In this document: positions 36,301 to 46,164 of the stretch, in pieces | How the letters are laid out: each line of letters begins with the position of its first letter | How positions within the stretch are numbered: position 1 is the stretch's first letter | Assembly: GCF_009792895.1 (NCBI RefSeq) | Contig: NZ_WSSC01000001.1 | Coordinates: 1,426,001 to 1,490,000 of the forward strand | Length of the DNA: 64,000 nucleotides | Reading direction: 5' to 3' | Source: Pigmentibacter ruber | GTDB taxonomy: Bacteria; Bdellovibrionota_B; Oligoflexia; Silvanigrellales; Silvanigrellaceae | The notes under the pieces: generated by a model | What the model saw: only the letters and a program-made list of their open reading frames with translations | Told to the model about the DNA's origin: nothing | Database searches by the model: none | Made by a program: the position numbers and the translations under genes

Positions 36301-39300
36301 ACGTAATAGAGGCTGTACCAGGGCTTGCGGTCCAATTTAAAGTAACAGAATTTGTGCTTGCTGTAGTAGCAATAAGTGTTGTAGGTGCTGTTGTCGGTAA
36401 GGTAACAGATACTTCACTTGAATTACCTGAAGTGCTTCCACCTGTTGATGCCGTTAGCACATAATAGTATGTTACACCTGGAAGAACACTTGCATCGTTA
36501 CATGTTACTAATGGAGAATTAACAGCACTACTGCAAGTCCCAGATGTTGGAGAAATGTAAGGTCCACCTGCTGTTGTTGATCTTTTAATATTGTAAACTA
36601 CACTACTTCCTGGACTTGCCGTCCAACTAATATTAACTAATACTGAACTTACCGCTGTTGCCGTGATAGAAGTTGGAGCAGTTGTAGGCGTAGTTACGTT
36701 AATTTCAAAAGAATTTGCTGAAGCGCCAGCCGCTGTATTAGCTTTAATAATATAAAAGTATTTTATACCTGCTGAAACTGAAGTATCTTGACAAGATAAA
36801 ACAGTAATATTCCCTGAACAAGTTCCACTTGTTAATGCTGTATATGGCCCACCAGAAACTAGTGAACGAAATATTGTATAAGATATATTAGCTGTACCAG
36901 GACTTACCGACCAAGATAAATTTACTTGAGAAGAACTAGTTGCCAGAGCAGTAAATGTATTGGGTGGAGACGTAAAACTAGTTGCTGATATTTCACTTGA
37001 ATTTACCGAAGTACCACCTGCATTGGTTGCAGTTAAAATATAATAATAAGTTGTACCAGGAGCAACTGTACTATCAATACATGTTACAGCGCTAATATTT
37101 TTACAACCAGTAACAGGAGAATAAGCACCTCCAGAAGTAGAAGACCTACTTAAAGTATATGTTGTACCAGAAGCATTCCCAGTCACTGCTGACCAATTCA
37201 TTTGAATTTGAGTTGTATTTATAGGACTAGCACTTAAAGAAGTTGGAGGATTAGGAGGTGAAGTCACAGAAATTTCATTTGAAAATGTGGTAGTTCCAGC
37301 GCTATTTGTTGCAGAAATAACGTAAAAATAAGTTGATCCAGATGCAATACTTGAATCTGTACAACTATTTGTTGTTACAATACTACCACATGAGCCAATA
37401 GAACCACTTAACGACACATAACCACTTCCACTAACATTTGAACGATAAATATTATAATTAATTGCTGAGTTACCGGGACTAACTACCCAATATAAATTTG
37501 CACTAGTTGTTGTTAACGATGCTAAACTTAAACCACTTGGTGGATTTGTAGGTAATATTAATTGTTTTTCTGAGGTAGATAAAATACTTCCTGACGAATT
37601 TTGTCCTTTAATTCTCATAAAGTATATATTTCCTGGAGATAAATTACTTAATGCTAAAGATGATGTTGTTACAGGACCTTGGCTACCAGTATAAGTTCCA
37701 GAAACAGCTCCATATTGAATAATATAATTTTGTGCACCACTTGCTGCAGACCAATTGATATTAGCAGAAGTTGAATTCACTGGAGCTAAACTTATAAAAT
37801 CAAATGTTCCAATCGACATTCCAGAAATTTCAGTACTTTGAAATGTTCCTCCTGTTGATAAATTTGCTATTAATGCAAAATAATATGTTACTCCATTAGA
37901 TAAACCTGAAGCGGTGCAATTCGTAACAACTAAATTTGCACATCCTGAAACAATTTGTCCGCCACTAACAGCATTTCCTGGAGAAGTTGAATAATAAATA
38001 TTATATGTTGTAGCATTAACTACACTCCCCCAATTTAAAGAAATTTGTGTCGATGCTATCCCTGATATTGCAAGAGTGTTACCTAATGGAGTGCCACTAA
38101 CTTCAGAAGTTGAATTTGTTGCAGTAGAATTTATTCCAGTGTTGTTTGCATATACTGTAAAATAGTAAGTAGTACCATTTGTTAAACCAGTTACCGTACA
38201 AGTCAATGTAATAATAGATACACAGCCTGTTACATTGGTTCCAGTAGATGATCCTCCTAAAGTTGTAGATGATTTTACAGTATAATTTGTTGCACCTGAA
38301 GCTGCATTCCAATTTAAAATAATTTGCCCTGAAGAAGATGAAATATTTGTTATTGAAAAAGATCCAATAGGTGTTACTGTAACTTGATTTGAATTTGCAG
38401 ATACTCCACCTAACGTATTTGCATTCACTACATAGTAATACGTTGTACCAAGAAAAATAGAATTATCAGAAACAGATGTTGAACTAATACCAGATTGTAC
38501 TACAGAATATGAAGCTCCAGAAGTTTGTGATCGACTTAGTGAATAAGTAATTAATGCAGCAGTGCCCGAACTCGCTGTCCAAGAAAAATTAATAAAAGAT
38601 CCACCAGCAACTGCAGATAGTGTTGAAGGAGCTGTTGTTGGTGTTACTGTATTAATTTCATTTGAATTCCCTGTTGTTCCATTAGAATTTGTTGCTCTGA
38701 CAATATAAAAATAAGCATTTCCTGGTGTAACAGAACTATCAGAGCAATTTAATGAACTAATTGCCACGCAACCAACAACATTTGTATATGATCCGCCTGT
38801 GGTTGATGAACGTAAAACAGTATAAGTATTTGCAAGTAGACCTGGACTTGGTGCCCAAGTCATCACAATATTTGTTGAGGAAACAGATGTAAATGAAAAA
38901 CCTGTTGGAGGACTTGTAGGCATATTTACAGAAACTTCATTAGAAGCAATAGATGCTCCGCCTGAATTAATTGCTGTTACGATATAGTAATATTTATAGC
39001 CTGGCTGAGCAGTAGAGTCAGTACAAGTTAATACTGTTATGTTACTACAACTTCCTGAGGTCAATGGAGAATAATTAGCTCCACTCGTTACAGATCTACT
39101 CACCTGATAAGTAACATTTGCAGTGCCTATACTTGCACCCCACGATAAATTTACGCTTGTACTACTTGTTGCTGTAGCTGTTAAAGTCGATGGTGCATTA
39201 GTTATTGTTGTGGCAGAAACTTCGCTTGATAATGCAGAGTTCCCTCCCCCATTAACTGCAGTAATTGTATAATAATAAGTTATTCCAGGTGATAAACCTG

Positions 39301-42300
39301 TATCTGAACAAGAATTTGTGGAAGTACTTAAATTCCCAGAACACCCACCAGTGGCTATATTAATATAGCCACTACCAGAAGTTGTTGATCTTCCAATTAT
39401 ATAACTAATAGCAGAATTCCCTGGACTTAAATTCCATGAAAGATTGATTGCTGTTGATGATGCAGTTACTGCAACAACATTTGAAGGAGCAGTTGTTGGT
39501 ACTGTTACAGCTACTTGATTTGAAAAACTCGTTGTTCCTGCAAAATTTGTTGCATTTACTACGTAGTAATAAATATTACCAGGTGTTACTGACGTGTCAC
39601 TACAATTTGTTGAAGCTAATGCTGAATTTGAACAAGTTCCTGATGTAATATTTAAATATGTTGAACCAGAGATAACAGACCTTTTAATTAAATATGTTAC
39701 AGAAGCCCCACTGCTTGGACTTGCATTCCAAGATAAATTTACAGCTGTAGTAGAACTTGCAGAGCCAATTAAATTTGTTGGAGCAGTTGTTGGCATTGTT
39801 ACGGAAGCTTCAGATGAGTTTGCTGAGCTTCCTCCAGCAGTATTTGCAATAACAACATAGTAATAAATTGTTCCAGGAGATAAATTTTGATCCGTACAAG
39901 TTGTGCTTGCAACAAGAGCCGAACAGGTTCCAGAAATTACGGAAGAATAGACTCCTCCGCTTACTGTAGATCTTTTTACAGTATAAGTTACATTGCTAGT
40001 TGATCCCGCACTCGCAGTCCAAGATAAGGTAACAGAAGTTGCTCCAGTAGCTGTTGCTACCAAATTTGTTGGAACATTTGCGGCTGTTGTCGCTGTAACT
40101 TCTGCAGAATATGGTGAATTTCCTCCCGCTGTTGATGCTATAAGAACATAAAAATATTGAGAACCTGGACTCACAGTTGTATCTGAACAAGTAAGTGAAG
40201 TAACTGAAGTACAACTAGATACTACTGTATAAGGTCCTCCGCTAACACTTGAACGGAGCAAAGAATAATTTATATTTGCCGTTCCAGGACTTGCTGTCCA
40301 AGAAAAATTTATCGCAGAACTACTTCCAACATTAGCAACTACATTTGTTGGAGAAAGAGTTGGAGTAGTTGCACTTACTGCTATTGAATTAGCACTTGTT
40401 CCTGCTGCTGTAATTGAGTTAATAACATAATAATAAGTTGTCCCTGGCTGTACATTTTGATCTAGACAATTTGTTGTATTTACAGCAGTTTGACAACTTC
40501 CAGCTAATATGGCTGTATAGGTTGAACCATTTAATGAATGCTTAGCTAAATAGCTAACAGGATTAGTCCCAGTTGTACCCGTCCAGCTAAGAGAGATAGA
40601 AGTTGTATTCAATGCAGTAGCTGTTACATTAATTGGGACACTTGCATATGTTGTAACTGAAGTTTCATTAGAATTTCCAGATGTACCACCTGAAGTTACA
40701 GATTGAGCAACATAATAATATTTTGATGCAGCTTGTGCTGTTGTATCTTGACAACTTAAAGTTGGATAATTGATATTACCAGCACATCCACCAGATGTTA
40801 TGGCCGAGTAAGGCCCTCCACTTTGTGTTGCGCGCAATATTATAAAACTTAACGATGCACCACCAGAGCTACTAGACCAAGATAAATTAACTGAATTAGC
40901 ACTTACAGCTGTAGCTAATAAATTTGTTGGCGCAGACGCTTGTGAAGTTAAGGATAACTCTGTTGAATTTCCAGTAAAACCTGCTGCATTACTTGCAGAA
41001 ACAACGTAGTAATAATTGCTTCCAGAATTTATTGAAGTATCCGTACAACTTGCAGAAGAGATACTTGTACATCCTATTACATTTGTATAAGGTCCTCCAC
41101 TTGTATTGGCTCTTTTTAAAGTATAACTGATAGGGTCAGAACCTATACTTGGATTCCAAAATACAAATACAGCTGTACTACTTGCCGCATTTCCTGTTAA
41201 TCCAGTAGGAATTGTTGTTGGAGTTACAGCATTTATTTCCGATGAATTAGATGAATTTCCTCCTGTATTGCTAGCTTTAATAACATAGTAATATCTATTT
41301 CCAGCAGAAACACTGGTATCAGTACAACTAGCTGAAGAGCCACTAACAGTAACAGGACAAGAAATTGTTGTATAAGGCCCACCTGGCGTAGAAGAGCTTT
41401 GGATAATATAATTAATACTTGAATTCCCAGGACTGATATTCCAAACTAAATTCATTGTTGAACTACTTGTTGCTGAAGCGGTTATATTAGTAGGTGGTGT
41501 AGTAACTAATGTTGTTGAGAATTCAGAATTTGAACTAACGTTACCTTGTCCATTAATTGCTACTATTTTAAAATAATAAATTGTACCAGCATTTAAATTA
41601 GATATAGTTGCAGGAGATGATGTAAATGGCCCGCTAGAAAAAGTATACGAACCAGAAACTGTTCCATAAATAATATTGTATGAACTTGCACCAAGAGCAG
41701 AATTCCAACTTATTTGCACACTATTTGCAGATAAACCATTGACAGCAATAAAGTCAAAAGATCCAATAGGAGTTGCAAAGACTTCACCACTATTAAAAGT
41801 TCCACCAGTGGATAAATTTGCAACCATTGCAAAATAATATTTTGTCCCATTAGTTAAACCTGTAGCCGTGCATGAATTTGTAGTAATTGAACTACAGCCC
41901 GTTGCTATAACACCTCCAGAAATAGCATTTCCTGATATCTGCGAAACATAAATATTATAATTATTTGCATTTGGGATTGAATTCCAATTAATTACTACTT
42001 GACCAGTTCCTGCTGTTATAGTTGTAAATGGCGTATTAAAAGGAGTGCTAGTAGCCTCACTTGAAAAATTACTAGCAGTAGATCCTACTCCAACATTATT
42101 TGCAAATACCGTATAATAATAAGTTGTACCATTAGTAAGACCTGTATTAATTACACATGTTGTAGACACTATGGCTGAACAATTTGATATAATTGAACCA
42201 GAACTTGAGCCTCCCATTGTTGTAGATTGCTTCACGGTATAGTTTGTTGCCCCTAATGCAGTATTCCAAGTTAACGTAACTTGATTTGGTGCCGTCACAT

Positions 42301-45300
42301 TTCCAATTATATTTAAACTACTAATTGGGGTTACAGTTATTTGATTTGAATTTCCAGAATTTCCACCACTTGTCATTGCTTGAACAACATAGTAATAGGT
42401 TGTTCCGTTTGTAACACTAAAATCACTATAGCTTGTTGTTGTAATATTTGTATCAATAACATTATATGGACCACCAGAAGATAATGATCTTTTTATAATG
42501 TAACTGATAGAACCACTTGTACCACTGCTTGCTGTCCAAGCTAAATTAACAACTCCACCTCCATTTGCAGTAGCTACTAATCCAGTTGGAGGATTTGCAA
42601 TTGTTGTAGCTAATACTTCATTTGAATAAACAGATACACCACCTGCTGTAGTTGCAGTAATTACATAATAATAAGTTGTTCCCGCAACTACGTTTGTATC
42701 TGTGCACGAAGTTAAAACAAGAGATCCACTACATCCGCCAGATAGAATAGTTGTATAAGGCCCTCCACTTGTATTAGCTCGCGCCACATTATAAGAAATA
42801 CTTGCCGTTCCAGGACTAGTTGTCCACGATAAAGAAACTGATGAAGAACTTGCGGTACTAATATTATTTAAAATAGGAGGAGTTGTATAAGTAGTAGCTT
42901 GTGCTTGAGTTGAATAAACTGATTCACCACCTGAGGTTACAGATGTAACAACATAATAATAAGTAGTACCTGCAATAAGATTTGTATCAGAACATGAATT
43001 AATTGAGATATTATTACAAGAACTAACAATATTATAAGGTCCAGTTGCAGATGTTGATCGATATAAATTATATAAGATTGTTGATGTTCCTGGGCTTGCT
43101 GTCCAACTCAGATTTATGGAAGTAGTATCTTGAGCGATTGCAGTTAAGTTAGTGGGTGCTGTTGAAGGCATAACCACATTGACTTCAGCTGAGTTTGTAG
43201 AAACACCTCCAGCTGTTGTTGCTTTTACAATATAGTAATAAGAATTTCCAGGAGATGCGCTAGTATCTGTGCAATTAAATGCATTTACTAAACCACTTTG
43301 ACAAGTACCAGATGTAATTGCAGCATAATTAATTCCGCCACCTGTGGAACTACGTAAAATAGTATACGTGATTGGCACATTTCCTGAACTTGCAGACCAA
43401 GTTACGTTTACTGTATTAGAACCAATCGGAGACGCTGTTACGTTAGCTGGTGGATTTGTTGTCGTAGTCGCATTTGCTTCGCTAGAGTAAACAGATACTC
43501 CACCAGCAGTCGCTGCTGTAATTACATAATAATACTTTGTACCTGGTAAAACATCATTATCAAGACACGTAACTAAAGGAGACAGAATACTGGTTCCACA
43601 AGAACCATTTACAATTTGAGAATATCCCGAGCCACTCGTCGTAGAGCGAAATAATGTGTAACTTATTTGTGCACTACCCGAGCTAGCTGTCCAAGATAGA
43701 TTGATAGAATTTGTTCCCGTTGTTGTGGCTGTTAAAGTTGTTGGTGCATTTGTTGGAGTTGTTGCAGAAGCAAATCCTGAATTTCCAGAAGCACCTCCAG
43801 CTGTCGTTGCAGTAATAATATAGTAGTAAGTTGTCCCAAGATTGACAGAATTATCGATACATGAGGTAACAGATAAACTTCCTGTACATCCACCCGTTGC
43901 AATGGCTACATATCCGCTCGAACTATTCGTTGAACGAAGTACTGTATAGGTTATGGGAGTCGTTCCAGGGCTAGCAGACCAACTCATACTAATGCTTGTA
44001 CTAGATATTGTGGTTGCAATAAGATCAGCCGGAGGGGTTGTCGTTGTTGTGGCATTTGCTTCAGCTGAATAACTTGATATTCCACCATCTGTCGTAGCTG
44101 TTACAACATAAAAATATTTTTTCCCTGAATCTACAGCCGAATCAATACAATTAGTAACTCCAATAGATAAGACAGAGCAACTTGCCGATGAAACTAAATT
44201 ATAACCAAAACCTGATGTTTCAGAACGATATACTTGATATGTTATTAAAGAAGAATTTCCAGGACTCGCATTCCAAGATAAATTAACAGAAGAATTTCCT
44301 ATAGCCGTAGCAGATAATCCAGTTGGTGCTGCTGTAGGAGTTACTGCGTTTGTTTCAATGGAATTGCTCGTGCTTCCTCCAGCTGTTGTAGCCAAAACAA
44401 CATAATAATAACGAAGTCCAGGTGAAGCACTTAAATCAGTACAAGAAGTCACAGTAAGAGTTGAATTACTGCATGATCCCGAAGCAATTACAAAATATGG
44501 ACCGCCGCTATTTGTAGCCCTCTTTACTTGATATGTAATTGGCACACTGCCAGGACTAGTTTGCCAATTTAAAGTAACAGAATTTGCTGAATTTGCATTT
44601 GCAATAAGATCACTTGGAGGTGTTGTTAGCGTTGTAGCTGTAGCCTCACTCGAGTTTGGAGAAGATCCTCCTGATGTCGTTGCTATTACTACATAATAAT
44701 AATTTGTACCTGCAGAAAGTCCATTATCAGTGCAATTATTTCCGTTAATTCCTATACAATTTGGAACAGGAGAATAATTACTACCTGACGTTGTTGATTT
44801 AAATACAGAATAAGTAATTTGCCCTGCAGTCCCAGAACTTGGAGTCCAAGAGAGTTGGAGTGAATTTGCTGTAATTGCAGAAAATACTAAAGCCGAAGGT
44901 GAATTTGGTTGTGTTGTTAATGCCAATTCAGAGCTATTCGAAGTAGTCCCTGCTGAATTAGTTGCACTTGCAACATAATAATATTGCGTTCCTGCTGCTA
45001 CTGAACTATCTGAACAATTTACTACACTAATATTAATACAACCTGTTACATTAGAGTATGGTCCTCCAGAAACTAAAGATCTTTTTAGTGTATAAGTAAT
45101 TGGTACATTTCCAGGACTTTGTAGCCATTGTATGATTGCAGAATTTGTTGATACAAAAGGACTATATAAGTTGGTAGGTGGAGTTGTAGGTGTTACTACG
45201 GAAGCTTGAAAGGAATTCGGAGAACTCCCTGCTGAATTACTCGCAGAAACAACATAATAATATTGCATTCCTGGTAAAACAGTATAATCTGCAAAAGTTA

Positions 45301-46120
45301 AAGTAGCAGAGTTTAAATTACTTACAAGAAGACTATACGGTCCACCAGAAACAATTGAACGACTTACTTGATAAGTTATTGTTCCCAAACCAACGGATGC
45401 ATTCCAAGATACATTCGTTAAATTAGAGTTAGCTGCTAAGGCAGTAACAGAAGTCGGAGCAAAAGGTGGTGCAAGTGGGGTTGCAGTACTTATATTACTT
45501 GCTACACTTCCAGCATTATTACTTGCAGTAACTTGAAATTGATAAGTTGTACCATTATTTAGATTAGGAATAATTGCGTAATTGGTTTGCAAATTGGTTA
45601 TGGAATCTGTAAATGGTCCAGGATAAACGCCGTAACTTACAGAATATGTCTTAGCAATATCAACCGCATTCCAAATTAAATAAACAGTTTTGTCACCAGA
45701 TATTGCATTAACAGATTGAAATGGGCCAACAGTAGCAGCTATTTCTGTTTTAGAGTCCGTATTTCCATAGGCATTTTGTGCAGAAACTTTAAAATAATAT
45801 TTTGTCCCATTTTGCAAAGAAGAAACAATACAAACAATTTGGGCATTACATGAAGTCAAAGAATTTGAATAATTTTTTGGAGAAGTACCATACCAAACAG
45901 TATAATGATTTGCTTTTTGCGCTTGTCCCCAAAGTAACGCAACCTGACTATCACTTGCAAGAGCATCAGTAATTTCAAAAACTTTAGGAGTTGATAAAAA
46001 AGGGCTATTACCATCGTCAACATGTGAATTCGCCCCCCCTAAAGGATTAAAATTACAACCATAAGCAACGATCAAAATAAGAAACAAAATTAAAATTGTT
46101 TTATGAAATAATCGAAACAA
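33320..46120 (-). CDS. Giant FN3-repeat lipoprotein (4266 residues) with C-terminal propeller-like repeats
   Basis: Very large predicted surface lipoprotein, probably an adhesin. The signal peptide ends in a lipobox-like IVAYG-C (C22). Residues from about 45 to 3632 hold 38 FN3 domains of 85-98 residues, each with a core Trp (NLSWTASPG), SGGPY-type turn and YYYVVTATN strand. In 32 of them two cysteines lie 6-10 residues apart just before the (D)...GTxYYY strand (e.g. GGCSGSLVLTSCTD); domains 2, 3, 13, 16, 27 and 30 lack them. After these come an Ig-like segment (about 35.22-34.95 kb), a LamG-like beta region (about 34.76-34.17 kb) and six cysteine-paired repeats (34.16-33.32 kb). Start TTG 46120, AGGA seven bases upstream. 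Ligand unknown. Confidence 0.85.
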   Translation of the reverse strand: MFRLFHKTILILFLILIVAYGCNFNPLGGANSHVDDGNSPFLSTPKVFEITDALASDSQVALLWGQAQKANHYTVWYGTSPKNYSNSLTSCNAQIVCIVSSLQNGTKYYFKVSAQNAYGNTDSKTEIAATVGPFQSVNAISGDKTVYLIWNAVDIAKTYSVSYGVYPGPFTDSITNLQTNYAIIPNLNNGTTYQFQVTASNNAGSVASNISTATPLAPPFAPTSVTALAANSNLTNVSWNASVGLGTITYQVSRSIVSGGPYSLLVSNLNSATLTFADYTVLPGMQYYYVVSASNSAGSSPNSFQASVVTPTTPPTNLYSPFVSTNSAIIQWLQSPGNVPITYTLKRSLVSGGPYSNVTGCINISVVNCSDSSVAAGTQYYYVASATNSAGTTSNSSELALTTQPNSPSALVFSAITANSLQLSWTPSSGTAGQITYSVFKSTTSGSNYSPVPNCIGINGNNCTDNGLSAGTNYYYVVIATTSGGSSPNSSEATATTLTTPPSDLIANANSANSVTLNWQTSPGSVPITYQVKRATNSGGPYFVIASGSCSNSTLTVTSCTDLSASPGLRYYYVVLATTAGGSTSNSIETNAVTPTAAPTGLSATAIGNSSVNLSWNASPGNSSLITYQVYRSETSGFGYNLVSSASCSVLSIGVTNCIDSAVDSGKKYFYVVTATTDGGISSYSAEANATTTTTPPADLIATTISSTSISMSWSASPGTTPITYTVLRSTNSSSGYVAIATGGCTGSLSVTSCIDNSVNLGTTYYYIITATTAGGASGNSGFASATTPTNAPTTLTATTTGTNSINLSWTASSGSAQISYTLFRSTTSGSGYSQIVNGSCGTSILSPLVTCLDNDVLPGTKYYYVITAATAGGVSVYSSEANATTTTNPPANVTASPIGSNTVNVTWSASSGNVPITYTILRSSTGGGINYAAITSGTCQSGLVNAFNCTDTSASPGNSYYYIVKATTAGGVSTNSAEVNVVMPSTAPTNLTAIAQDTTSINLSWTASPGTSTILYNLYRSTSATGPYNIVSSCNNISINSCSDTNLIAGTTYYYVVTSVTSGGESVYSTQAQATTYTTPPILNNISTASSSSVSLSWTTSPGTASISYNVARANTSGGPYTTILSGGCSGSLVLTSCTDTNVVAGTTYYYVITATTAGGVSVYSNEVLATTIANPPTGLVATANGGGVVNLAWTASSGTSGSISYIIKRSLSSGGPYNVIDTNITTTSYSDFSVTNGTTYYYVVQAMTSGGNSGNSNQITVTPISSLNIIGNVTAPNQVTLTWNTALGATNYTVKQSTTMGGSSSGSIISNCSAIVSTTCVINTGLTNGTTYYYTVFANNVGVGSTASNFSSEATSTPFNTPFTTITAGTGQVVINWNSIPNANNYNIYVSQISGNAISGGVIATGCSSITTNSCTATGLTNGTKYYFAMVANLSTGGTFNSGEVFATPIGSFDFIAVNGLSANSVQISWNSALGASSYNIIYGTVSGSYTFSSGPFTSSPATISNLNAGTIYYFKIVAINGQGNVSSNSEFSTTLVTTPPTNITASATSSSTMNLVWNISPGNSSINYIIQSSSTPGGPYTTISCPVTVSGSSASCTDTSVSAGNRYYYVIKASNTGGNSSNSSEINAVTPTTIPTGLTGNAASSTAVFVFWNPSIGSDPISYTLKRANTSGGPYTNVIGCTSISSASCTDTSINSGSNYYYVVSASNAAGFTGNSTELSLTSQASAPTNLLATAVSANSVNLSWSSSSGGASLSFIILRATQSGGPYSAITSGGCAGNINYPTLSCQDTTAQAASKYYYVAQSVTSGGTSGNSNETSVTTYASVPINVTATALNTTSISLSWTGTTGTNPVSYLAKHSLNGSTYTAILAGSCQTAVNTTNCLDQNVQPGTTYYYVINSITAAGTSANSIAVSATTPTLSPTNVVANVGSSSAINFSWTASPGTANINYSLLRSSVSGGPYTVVSSCTSVTSLTCSDTTVSPGSQYFYVLIASTAGGNSPYSAEVTATTAANVPTNLVATATGATSVTLSWTASAGSTSNVTYTVKRSTVSGGVYSSVISGTCSALVASTTCTDQNLSPGTIYYYVVIANTAGGSSANSSEASVTMPTTAPTNLIGSASSTTAVNLSWNASPSSGASVTYLIKRSVISGSTYLNITSGTCSNSALASTNCSDTSVTPGNIYYYVVNATNFAGTTSFSNQVAVTVPTTAPSNVVAVTASSTAINLSWNLSPGNSAISYIIGRSTTSGSGYINIATGGCSGNLSTSTNSCSDTGLSPGITYYYTITAVNGGGNSALSSEVSATTITNAPSTLTATATSSTSVNLSWGASIGTANVTYQVSRSVTSGANYSPLTSGSCSNITVLTCTDSTAQPGYKYYYIVTAINSGGASIASNEVSVNMPTSPPTGFSFTSVSSTNIVMTWAPSPGLLANTYTVLRSSTTGGSYTNVVGCVAISSLNCSDSSVTPGNAYFYIVRATNSNGTTGNSNEINTVTPTTAPSTLSAVAGGSFINFSWTASSGTAALITYSLSRSQTSGASYSVVQSGISSTSVSDNSIFLGTTYYYVVNANTLGGVSANSNQVTVTPIGSFSITNISSSSGQIILNWNAASGATNYTVKSSTTLGGSSTGTNVTGCVSIITLTCTVTGLTNGTTYYFTVYANNTGINSTATNSTSEVSGTPLGNTLAISGIASTQISLNWGSVVNATTYNIYYSTSPGNAVSGGQIVSGCANLVVTNCTASGLSNGVTYYFALIANLSTGGTFQSTEISGMSIGTFDFISLAPVNSTSANINWSAASGAQNYIIQYGAVSGTYTGSQGPVTTSSLALSNLSPGNIYFMRIKGQNSSGSILSTSEKQLILPTNPPSGLSLASLTTTSANLYWVVSPGNSAINYNIYRSNVSGSGYVSLSGSIGSCGSIVTTNSCTDSSIASGSTYFYVISATNSAGTTTFSNEISVTSPPNPPTSLSASPINTTQIQMNWSAVTGNASGTTYTLSRSSTSGGAYSPVTGCKNISAVTCIDSTVAPGTTYYYILTATNAGGTSVNSSEISATSFTSPPNTFTALATSSSQVNLSWSVSPGTANISYTIFRSLVSGGPYTALTSGTCSGNITVLSCQDTSVSAGIKYFYIIKANTAAGASANSFEINVTTPTTAPTSITATAVSSVLVNISWTASPGSSVVYNIKRSTTAGGPYISPTSGTCSSAVNSPLVTCNDASVLPGVTYYYVLTASTGGSTSGNSSEVSVTLPTTAPTTLIATTASTNSVTLNWTASPGTASITYSVLRSINGTTFTAVPSGSGCFGNLSGITCTDSGLAIGTKYYYVVTSTNIAGTTANSVQATATTLTSTPTGLSATAVSSSSVNLSWTVSPGSASITYNVFRSLNSGSGFSQIVCNVTITSSLASCLDSSATAGNIYYYNISATNAGGTTSVTSNTSVTLPTNTPTTISATATNTTTINISWSASPGNSSISYIVLRSLTNLAGSFSTFSTGTCTPAGISGLNCSDTGGSPGNIYYYAVQAVNSAGTTIQSSSVSAVTQTTPPTGVTATISGVGSIAVNWTASPGNSAITYTVKRSTTSGSGYLPLTAGTCANSNLTNTSCSDLSNPVNGTTYYYVVTATNAFNTTANSNIASVTYSSPQNTVTPVLSGSGISSTSNIITSTGNILSTTLGTWSDTSNCSYSWYANNSIINGVTSSTYTTQSSDLCKVLTACVTCSNFLGSNKVCINGNSTTNGINTSGILTDYSNRVSTISGFSLTAAGQGQIKNFLDNLIANNVSIPDVLYAMQKQQNAGYGSVSNRTLFDLYCDQHNSTLTSSSFAWDQNGVLGSSALASAPNYGIATSNSAIFNSTQPSTIVAYAQNPSSTNFNGIFGYSTNSSANSTNGFGFNSGSGNNFRDDLANQTITNSNVGYNFVGRSLSGTTNILDTNGTQTLPSTNATALGGGNFILGNFPRIGSQQNFTLNGYLAFAAAWTNSALNFNSMEIVRSAYTVNFPVPATVTYIGDNNGSVYTCTLSGGAVPNASSCTASTGFGSLYSVSASSSFLYVVNSSGFVYACPITNNSIPSTAASCLKSTGFSDSFPAYPTIYYANNYVYVVMYSAGTIYSCPVQSNGSIPNSSGCSVGTGFSKIYAGFVKNNYFYLANYSSVNKVTSCPLNSGVVPNFSGCSQSSTFTGAWGMGYNGSYAYVGGYSNGNVYVCPFNSGVFPSSSSCTNTANGFGTIWAITSTPNSSDVYIVNSNGVVYSCPIAANGSIPSAGSCASGSGFGKGYGISIY
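33323..34165 (-). repeat. Six propeller-like repeats at the C-terminus of the giant lipoprotein
   Basis: Six units of about 45 residues share VYxCP(I), then about ten residues, (S)IPxxxxC, then GFGxxY and a YVxxxxSxG strand: VYTCTLSGGAVP, VYACPITNNSIP, IYSCPVQSNGSIP, VTSCPLNSGVVP, VYVCPFNSGVFP, VYSCPIAANGSIP. Each has exactly two cysteines 11-13 residues apart, so one disulfide per blade is possible. Six units fit a closed six-bladed propeller, but this is inference. Confidence 0.7.
35225..45988 (-). repeat. FN3-coding array with a 14-domain (about 3.95 kb) higher-order period
   Basis: Beyond the basic repeat of about 280 bp, domains 1-14, 15-28 and 29-38 correspond in order. Matching marks: the GSFDFI/GTFDFI/PFQSV start of the cysteine-free domains 2, 16 and 30 lies near 45.72, 41.76 and 37.81 kb; the cysteine-free domains 13 and 27 start near 42.60 and 38.63 kb; the domain 1/15/29 starts are near 45.99, 42.04 and 38.09 kb. 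The spacing is constant at 3.95-3.96 kb. The third block is truncated after ten domains. Confidence 0.8.
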
Positions 46121-46146
46121 CTCCCTATCCTAATTTTTAAATTTAA

Positions 46147-46164
46147 TTTATTATACATAATAAA
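46147..46164. promoter_or_regulatory. 18-bp palindrome between the divergent giant FN3 and LysM/FN3 genes
   Basis: TTTATTATACATAATAAA is a perfect 8-bp inverted repeat around a 2-bp centre, in the 91-bp gap between the two divergent starts (26 bp from the giant gene's TTG and 47 bp from ATG 46212). It overlaps -10-like sequences on both strands (TATACAT; TATAAT-like TATTAT). One regulator could control both genes. Confidence 0.45.

Noticed and set aside
34170-46000. Possibility that the giant open frame is a sequencing or assembly artefact or several merged genes
   Set aside because: The frame is continuous for 12.8 kb with consistent domain phase, a lipoprotein start and a distinct C-terminal region; copy number of repeats could still be misassembled.
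33320-46120. CRISPR-like or transposon repeats in the highly repetitive region
   Set aside because: The repeats are in-frame protein-coding FN3 units with diverged sequence; no spacer structure, terminal inverted repeats or transposase.
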